Assembly: GCA_048013815.1 (NCBI GenBank)
Contig: CM106585.1
Span: 22,940,001 to 23,004,000 of the forward strand
DNA from: Setoptus koraiensis
Taxonomy: Eukaryota > Arthropoda
DNA length: 64,000 bases
Direction of reading: 5' to 3'
Below are positions 57,731 to 64,000 of this stretch, one piece after another; position 1 is the stretch's first letter, and every line of letters starts with the position of its first letter. A program made the position numbers and the translations under genes. Below the pieces are notes generated by a model. That model ran no database searches, was not told the origin of the DNA, and saw only the letters and a program-made list of their open reading frames with translations.

Positions 57731-60700
57731 AGTAGGTTGACTTGAGCACTTGTCTTATATCTAGTTGACCAGTTTCAGGGGTTGCCTTGAAAATAACAAC
57801 AGGATCGATCGTCGGACGAGACCCTTTTATTCCCTCAAATATATCGATGGCGGTGTCCTCTTCATTTTGTTGGTAGGCTCTGTATGCTTTAGCAAGTCGT
57901 CTATCATTCGACACCTTCTGACTCGAGATCCCGCCTTTCACCGTATTTTCTTCACCCACGTAGTAAGCCATGAATTGTTGTGATAACTGTTCAATCAACG
58001 GCATTGAATGCAATGATATAAATTGCTCTCGGCATATTTTGTTCATTATGTCAACTGTGCTAGCATGAGTCCAAAAACAGTCATGCACGGAGACAAATGT
58101 GACACCATTTTTCTGGCAAAACAAAGATGTTAACATCATATGAGTTGAATCTAATGAATGGATGTAATTTGGTGGAAAGGCGCTTCTCTGTTTTGCTATA
58201 TTTGGTCTCGAAGAAATGTCACTATAAACAGTGCACTGATTTGCCTCGATAGTAGATTCCGAGCTTGCTACTCTACTACCCGAATGTGAAGGTTTGTGAT
58301 ATGGTTGAGTAACAGGGAAACCCAACGGTGTTGACCATCTCACAGGTTGATTGAAATGAACACCAATAGTGAAAGCGCACAATTTCAGCCATTCTTGGAT
58401 CCTTTGTGAAGCTTCAAAAAGTGTTCCTATTGATTGGAACACTTTGCCCACCACGTACGAGGATGCTGCCATTATTTTATGCTGAGGGAAGTCTTTCACA
58501 TCTTTCAATTGCCCGGACACTTGCTCTCTAGCTCCGAAGCGTGTCACTCCATAGACAATAGTCATAACAGTTTGCTTTATCAATTTTCTATTGATACGTC
58601 CTTTCAACAGAACAGCCATCTCGAGTCCATTTTGAGCGTCTTCATCTCTGATCTTCTCGACATGTTCGACGACTTTACTGTAAACATCTTGGGGCGAACC
58701 AAACGGGAGTAAATTGACGGAGCGACCACCTTCTAGATCACGACCTAAGGCAGCATAATGCTGTAGGCCGTTGCAAGAGCCATCCTGATGTATAGGAAAG
58801 TGGCTGACATACTCTTCAGGGTTGCCACTTTTGATCGCTTCGGAAATCTCAATACAACAGGCCAATGTTTGCCATGGCTCCTCACTTTTTCTCCACCAAG
58901 AACTTCCCTCTAAAGGTTGTTCAGCAGAATTTATAATCTCTGGGAGTATTGAGTTGGCAAATTCAAGGCGCTGCTGCAAATTGGCTCTTTTCTTGAGCCC
59001 AGTCAGATTAATGAGATGTATTTTAAGCCAATCCAAGCCTTTTTGTCCCAATGGTCTTCCTTTGGAAAAAAGAAGTAAAGATCTAGCTAAATCACCGCCA
59101 AGATGATTAAAATGGGGTGGAACAGGATATGTACGTCCTCTGAAATCTAAATTGTGTGGATACCACAGAATCCTTGACCTATACTGATTAGCTATGGATA
59201 ATCTATACAGACAATCGCACCATAATGAGTACATCTCACGTTTTTTTTGTTTGAATTTCAACCTGTCCTTTTTGAATGATCGCTTATCCTCTATGCTAGC
59301 ATCCGTTGCGAGAAAATCTGGCCCTTTCCCTAGTACAGTTTCATCTAGTGGGATTGCTAGTTCTTCATCTCCTCCATTTCGGAATATTCCTATGGCTAAA
59401 TCTAGAATTCTTTCATTAACTCGCCACGGACATAAACCCAGCGCAGTCAAGGAGTCTAGTGTTGGATACAGCTCTTGGGAAGCTACATTACCAAAGATTT
59501 CTGCCTGCGTAAGTTCTGGCTGTCTTACCAGATCAACTGTCGATGTCAGATAACCACCGATGTCAATAGATAGCCATGGCATGGGAGGCGCGAGTGATGG
59601 CAAAGATGAATAGTCAAATCTTAAATTAGATCGACAACCTTCTTCGTAGAATTGTGTGAAATTAGGATGTGCCCTAAACTCTTCCTTAACCTTGTGGGAT
59701 GATTCTACTTGTACATAGGCAGTATAAAACGCACATGTCAATCTTTCAGAATCATCTGATAGAGGGTTGAGAAAACTTGGGTTAAATTTAGCCTCCTTAA
59801 GTAAGATACTGTACAGATATTTTCCAACAGATGATGTAATGTGCCTCGGCCATCGCGATAGTTCCCGCTGTCGATCGGTATATATGGAGTAATTTTTGGT
59901 ATCACAGGCTTTTCTTTGAAGATACAACCTTGAGTTGATTTCACCCATCAAATCAGGATTATTGCAATAGTGATGAACGTAATTGTCATAAAGTTTCTGT
60001 AGTTCTTGATATGAGCCATCTCTTTGGGCTCGGTCTCTTAGGTAACGGACCATGACTTTGCGTCCCAGTTCAAAGTGGAGATGATTAGTTTGAGCGCTGT
60101 ATCTCTGACTGACAGCTCCTGCCTCTAGTTCATCAAGTAATAAATCAACAATAAACTTTCTGTCTACTGAGCAAAGATAGGGATATAGATGAACTCTATC
60201 ATCTTCCGCATACTGATTTTGCATTGCGTTCAAGTCCTTCTCTATAACATTCATAAAGTTCCGTCTCCAAATTTTTGAAGCTTTTTTCCACATCGCAGCG
60301 GCTTGTAAGGCACGATTGGAGTTGATCTTTTGGTTGGCAATCGATTTGATGGGCACACTTGAGTGGCTTTCCATGAGACGTTGCTCATTTATCCAAGTTT
60401 CGATTGAATCTAGATTCGCATCACCAGTAGGATTATATCTTTGGTTATCTACTTCTGACAGTGTTTGTAATAGATTACAGTTGTATCCCATGGGTAAATT
60501 ATAGAATTCATCTTCGAAATCATGAATAACTCTCCGTACAAGATTTTTGACTATGGTCCTCTCTGATGGATTTAAATAGATGGGTTGAAATATTTTTCTT
60601 GGGTCTACTCCACCCGATTGCATGTCATTTAGTATTTTAGTTAGATAACTAATGTCAGGTTTCTTTTGCTTCGCCAACGCCAATAATGTAAGAGTCTGTG

Positions 60701-61073
60701 TCTCGATATTGGCCTTAATATTACGGTTGGCCATGTGTGATCTTGTTTCTCTAACTTGCTCAATGGATCCCAATCGCGCCCATCCTCTAATAACTGTGTT
60801 GAAATGTGTTGTTTCCAATGCATTTTTAGATGAGAAGTATTTTGTCGATTTGGCTCTATATCTCAATAGAAAATTGAAAGCTCTATTTATTTGGCCGGAG
60901 TGCACACAAACATTTAGATAGGAACTTAGTATAGCTCTGTGTAAGTCTCTTTTTTTCTCTCTAACTTTCTCTACTCTTTTTACTTCGTGCAAATCTTTTA
61001 CACTTTTACCAGTGAGAGTTTTGTTGTTCTGCGCCTGTGTTTTGATTGACTTATACAAGACCTGACGAAACAT
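57720..61073 (-). CDS. POLRMT: POLRMT, mitochondrial RNA polymerase
   Basis: POLRMT is the single-subunit, T7-like polymerase that transcribes mitochondrial DNA and makes replication primers. The 1,117-residue frame has a short N terminus with basic residues (MFRQVLYKSIKTQAQNNKTL), a PPR-like helical region (about 45-175; HTVIRGWARLG-type text) and an N-terminal domain. The polymerase core follows: HNLDFRGRTYPVPPHFNHLG, the palm motif with catalytic Asp in HQDGSCNGLQHYAALGRD, the O-helix RKLIKQTVMTIVYGVTRFGA and the second catalytic Asp in VSVHDCFWTH. It ends at the conserved aromatic tail STYFFS. Length fits human (1,230). One exon. Confidence 0.95.
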   Translation of the reverse strand: MFRQVLYKSIKTQAQNNKTLTGKSVKDLHEVKRVEKVREKKRDLHRAILSSYLNVCVHSGQINRAFNFLLRYRAKSTKYFSSKNALETTHFNTVIRGWARLGSIEQVRETRSHMANRNIKANIETQTLTLLALAKQKKPDISYLTKILNDMQSGGVDPRKIFQPIYLNPSERTIVKNLVRRVIHDFEDEFYNLPMGYNCNLLQTLSEVDNQRYNPTGDANLDSIETWINEQRLMESHSSVPIKSIANQKINSNRALQAAAMWKKASKIWRRNFMNVIEKDLNAMQNQYAEDDRVHLYPYLCSVDRKFIVDLLLDELEAGAVSQRYSAQTNHLHFELGRKVMVRYLRDRAQRDGSYQELQKLYDNYVHHYCNNPDLMGEINSRLYLQRKACDTKNYSIYTDRQRELSRWPRHITSSVGKYLYSILLKEAKFNPSFLNPLSDDSERLTCAFYTAYVQVESSHKVKEEFRAHPNFTQFYEEGCRSNLRFDYSSLPSLAPPMPWLSIDIGGYLTSTVDLVRQPELTQAEIFGNVASQELYPTLDSLTALGLCPWRVNERILDLAIGIFRNGGDEELAIPLDETVLGKGPDFLATDASIEDKRSFKKDRLKFKQKKREMYSLWCDCLYRLSIANQYRSRILWYPHNLDFRGRTYPVPPHFNHLGGDLARSLLLFSKGRPLGQKGLDWLKIHLINLTGLKKRANLQQRLEFANSILPEIINSAEQPLEGSSWWRKSEEPWQTLACCIEISEAIKSGNPEEYVSHFPIHQDGSCNGLQHYAALGRDLEGGRSVNLLPFGSPQDVYSKVVEHVEKIRDEDAQNGLEMAVLLKGRINRKLIKQTVMTIVYGVTRFGAREQVSGQLKDVKDFPQHKIMAASSYVVGKVFQSIGTLFEASQRIQEWLKLCAFTIGVHFNQPVRWSTPLGFPVTQPYHKPSHSGSRVASSESTIEANQCTVYSDISSRPNIAKQRSAFPPNYIHSLDSTHMMLTSLFCQKNGVTFVSVHDCFWTHASTVDIMNKICREQFISLHSMPLIEQLSQQFMAYYVGEENTVKGGISSQKVSNDRRLAKAYRAYQQNEEDTAIDIFEGIKGSRPTIDPVVIFKATPETGQLDIRQVLKSTYFFS

Positions 61074-61654
61074 GATAACAACAGTATCACCAAATTGTAT
61101 ACCAACTATCTAAGGCAGGTACGGTGTAGTGTCTACCTGTCTTTAGAGTGGAGCCTCTGGAAATATCTGGACTCATCCAATGCAAACAGAGACAAAATTC
61201 CAGTTATTCCCATGTGTTTTACTTGTCCGAACACACACACACACACACACACACACAAGTACCATTCTGGATCTCGTGGCGCACGCACAAAAAAAAAACA
61301 AAGATAACCCGAGAAGCGTAGACAAGAGCAGAACTGGCAGACAATCACCGTGAGGCAGTTACACGGAATTGAGCCTGCAAGCACATGCAATAATCACCGT
61401 CGAGCTTACTGCCGACTCTCAATCCTTCGATGATCCTTTTTATTAGAAGTTTTACCTTCAATTGTTTGAGGATGACACACTAGTCACCGTTGTAAGTCCA
61501 TATAGTTGTTTATTTAGTCAGATGCAGTCAGTTGTGCAATATTACTTATTACTTTATCAAGGTTAATATAAAATACTATTTAATAACAATCGATACAACA
61601 CCACAAGCCATATTAAATTTGAAAGATTCACAAAATCAATTTATTAATCAAGTT
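61074..61654. other. POLRMT/PITP divergent upstream region
   Basis: About 580 bp between divergent starts. It contains a CA microsatellite (61231-61257) and an A-rich run near 61290. An in-frame extension of PITP from 61532 is open, but family similarity begins at 61655. Confidence 0.5.
61231..61257. repeat. (CA)n microsatellite
   Basis: Thirteen AC units in the POLRMT/PITP upstream region. Confidence 0.95.
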
Positions 61655-62452
61655 ATGATCATCAAAGAATATCGTATACCAATGCCATTAGGCGTTGATG
61701 AATACCAAATAGCACAATTGTACATGATAGCTAAAAAGAGTCGCTTAGAAAGTAAAGGAGAAGGCTCTGGTGTTGAAATATTGACCAACGAACCGTATCA
61801 AGATGGACCGGGCGGAAAAGGCCAATACACTGATAAGCTTTATCATATTTCTCATCATTTGCCAGTCTGGTTGAGAGGCTTCCTTCCAAAATCATTATCG
61901 ACTATTAAAGAGGAAGCATGGAATGCCTACCCGTACAGTAAAAACTCAATTTGTACTCCATTTATGGAAAAATTCAGTATAGATATTGAATCAAAGTATC
62001 TATTGGGAGGCACAGAAAAAGAGAACGTGTTTAGTTTAGAGGGAAGCGATCTCACTGAACGTATTGTTGACACCGTTGATTTTGTCAAAGAGAAACCCTA
62101 CTGTGCTGATGACTCCCCAGAAGATGATCCACTTGTCTATGAATCTACCAAAAAGAAGCGCGGCCCACTTAAAGAGGATTGGCTCACAGAGCGAACTGAC
62201 GACAATAGTCAACTTCTAATGTGTGTTTACAAATTATGTAAAGTGCAATTCGGTTATTGGCCGATGCAGTACAGAGTAGAGCAATTCATTCACGATTACA
62301 TTCGAAAGGAATTAGTGCGTGCTCACAGACAAGTCTGGGCTTGGCAGGACGAATGGGTCGATTTGACTATGGAAGATATAAGACAAATGGAGAAAGAAAC
62401 TCAAGAATGTTTGGCGAAGATGATGGACAAGGGATCTGATAAAGGGGGATAA
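61655..62452 (+). CDS. PITPNA: Phosphatidylinositol transfer protein, class I
   Basis: Class I PITPs shuttle phosphatidylinositol and phosphatidylcholine between membranes and support phosphoinositide signalling. The 265-residue product starts MIIKEYRIPMPLGVDEYQIA, matching the human start (MVLLKEYRV...VDEYQVGQLY), so I chose the ATG at 61655 although the frame is open from 61532. Conserved segments are GVEILTNEPYQDGPGGKGQY, EAWNAYPYSK, KKKRGPLKEDW and the C-terminal WQDEWVDLTMEDIRQMEKET with the lipid-exchange WW-like region (QFGYWPMQYRVEQFIHDYIR). Length matches human alpha/beta (271). Its stop is 1 bp from the converging NOC4L stop. No intron. Confidence 0.93.
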   Translation: MIIKEYRIPMPLGVDEYQIAQLYMIAKKSRLESKGEGSGVEILTNEPYQDGPGGKGQYTDKLYHISHHLPVWLRGFLPKSLSTIKEEAWNAYPYSKNSICTPFMEKFSIDIESKYLLGGTEKENVFSLEGSDLTERIVDTVDFVKEKPYCADDSPEDDPLVYESTKKKRGPLKEDWLTERTDDNSQLLMCVYKLCKVQFGYWPMQYRVEQFIHDYIRKELVRAHRQVWAWQDEWVDLTMEDIRQMEKETQECLAKMMDKGSDKGG

Positions 62453-62453
62453 C

Positions 62454-63027
62454 CTATAACTCATCAAAGTATTCATTCATATCTTCAGATGTCAATTCCA
62501 AAACTTGGGTTAGGTCACATTCAATATCCGGAAGTTTATCACTATCAAGGAATCTGGCTGATTCGGCAACTGCTGGATGCCAATGGAAGCGCAAAGGTGC
62601 GATCTCCCATAAGCAACTTTCCATGGCACTACATTTTTGAAAATCACTCTCGTTTTCATCGTATGGGTCCTGATTTTTCATATAATCTAATGTAATTCTA
62701 CTATTGTTTGGCTCCAAAGAATTAATAAACTGGTTGACCCTGTCCTTGAGTGTTATTAGAGTGGGATGTCTCATAAGTAGATTGCATATGAATGGTAGAA
62801 TCGTCATAAGACATTCTGGTGGAGCTCCGAGTGACAGCCTAGAGAGTTTTTTGATGAAAGCGGCCACAATGTAAGCCGGTAACTTGCTTGAGCTCAAAAA
62901 TGTATCCGCTTGATGAAAGAAATCTGCTCTGTCATCTATGTCTAGGCTTAAAGCTTCATAGAGTCTTACATAAAGGTCCGAGGAACCCTTTGGGTTAAAT
63001 GTACTAAGTTGTTTTAGTAAAGACATC
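62454..63027 (-). CDS. NOC4L: NOC4L, C-terminal part (ribosome biogenesis)
   Basis: NOC4L (Noc4/UTP19) binds NOP14 and is needed for 40S subunit maturation and export. This 190-codon frame matches the C-terminal CBF/Mak21 domain: LSSSKLPAYIVAAFIKKLSR, LGAPPECLMTILPFICNLLM, DPYDENESDFQKCSAMESCL, WEIAPLRFHWHPAVAESARF. Human NOC4L is 516 residues, so about 300 N-terminal residues are missing. The ATG at 63024-63026 sits directly after a possible acceptor (atcttcag, exon from 63027), so this is probably the last exon. I found no earlier exon between 63028 and the end of the window; the rest may lie beyond 64000. Confidence 0.85.
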
Positions 63028-64000
63028 CTGAAGATCCACCTAAATTATTGTAAGCTAATGTAGATGTGAATTGCCGATCCAGTTGCATGTCAACATACCA
63101 TATAAGCTGGATTTCAAACACGCAAAAACACCAACAACGTGTCCAACTCTGTCTCTATTATATGTGCAAATTTCGAAACGAACAATAGATCCAACGTGAG
63201 CACAGATCGTACTTCAGCCCAAACTATATGGATCTCAATGAACAACCGGATCGCACGCTCTTCACAGACATTAAACCCAGCTCAAGCGGCGCACAGATTT
63301 CTGCCGAACGTTCTGTGCTCTGGTGTTTCTGTTCGTGACTCAAGCAGCTTGCAGTTTTCGCTCAATGCATTGTATAGGACGGTATTGGATAGACAGCTTA
63401 GGCAGTATATATTGATATTTATAGGTTTTCGCGTGTCAATGCTACTGAGTCTCTCCACTATAACTGATTCACTCTATGACACTTTTATTTCTTCATTTTA
63501 TCTCTACAGTCTATTCTGATCCCTTGTTGGGGATGACTTAACTAGAGCGACAACAAGTTGCCAACTCAATATCTTTGAATGCATACACGCTCTAGCGGTG
63601 GTTACATATCAAGAGATTCGTCCATGTTGTTCGTGCTTCTTCTGAATATATCAACACTGATTAGGCTTGATCTTTACTTTGGTGGTTATGCGTATATCAT
63701 TCATGATGATTAACTGGCTCAGAAGTAGAGAGTAGATGGTACTTAGATCATTCATGAATAAGATTGATTGAATGAGAGTGAACCTGTTACTTGTTATGAT
63801 AGATTCGGATAGAGTCAAACAGTCGTGCCACAGACTTGAAAGTGGATATTGTCACGTTATTGTAATCAAAAGACAGGGTTGCTTATTTGGTTGAAGTTTA
63901 GCTAAAACACCTTTAGCTAACTGGTATCCTGTGGAAATGGTTACACAATCTATGTTAGAGGGGAGCTTACCTGAGGGAGATGGTCACAATGCGCAAACCA
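63028..64000. other. End of window, intron or upstream of NOC4L
   Basis: Nearly 1 kb with no recognised exon. A plus-strand frame of 126 codons (63139-63519) has no domain. If NOC4L is intact, this is intron; otherwise it is promoter of a shortened gene. A 'cctataaatat' on the minus strand near 63415-63425 is TATA-like. Confidence 0.4.

Noticed and set aside
63139-63519. 126-codon plus-strand frame at the window end
   Set aside because: Serine/leucine-rich chance frame with no domain, lying where the upstream part of NOC4L on the other strand is expected.

Overview
The window is eukaryotic nuclear DNA from an animal, most likely an arthropod. It holds about fifteen recognisable conserved genes (UTP4, SLC41, MRG15, SKI2, PHM, CDK9, CCT8, V-ATPase a, MAEA, OXA1L, SPCS2, SMC5, POLRMT, PITP, NOC4L), nearly all readable as one uninterrupted frame of up to 1,211 codons. 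Only two introns, of 84 and 89 bp, can be placed with confidence. Several convergent genes end 1 to 61 bp apart. Such intron loss and packing, with a stand-alone PHM, fits a miniaturised mite genome (eriophyoid mites are known for this). The taxon is inference; no species can be read from the sequence.

Layout. Bases 1-4126 are gene-free and repeat-rich: an iterated short motif, a long inverted-repeat (foldback) element and a satellite that runs into a 500-base gap (4127-4626). A Ty3/gypsy-type LTR retrotransposon on the minus strand fills 4627-12196. Then come UTP4 (+), an SLC41 magnesium transporter (-), a glutamine-rich protein (-), and a 1,631-residue low-complexity secreted protein (-). 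A non-coding stretch of 2.7 kb follows; it contains one orphan exon-like segment. MRG15 (-) and SKI2 (+) are divergent. A 4.9 kb sparse stretch then holds a decayed TPR-like fragment and PHM (-). The right half is dense: CDK9 (+), CCT8 (-), V-ATPase a copy A (-), MAEA (+), OXA1L (-), SPCS2 (+), SMC5 (-), V-ATPase a copy B (+), POLRMT (-), PITP (+) and the C-terminal part of NOC4L (-).

The genes are housekeeping genes with no operon-like theme. UTP4 and NOC4L both belong to small-subunit ribosome biogenesis. POLRMT and OXA1L are mitochondrial. SPCS2, PHM and V-ATPase act in the secretory pathway.

The most striking observation is the pair of V-ATPase a-subunit genes, 10 kb apart in inverted, head-to-head orientation. 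Their 834-residue proteins are identical, and their DNA is identical wherever I compared it. Their 3' flanks are homologous but only about 80-85% alike, and their 5' flanks are unrelated. This points to recent gene conversion confined to the coding region of an older duplicate, perhaps through a cDNA. An assembly artefact must be excluded.
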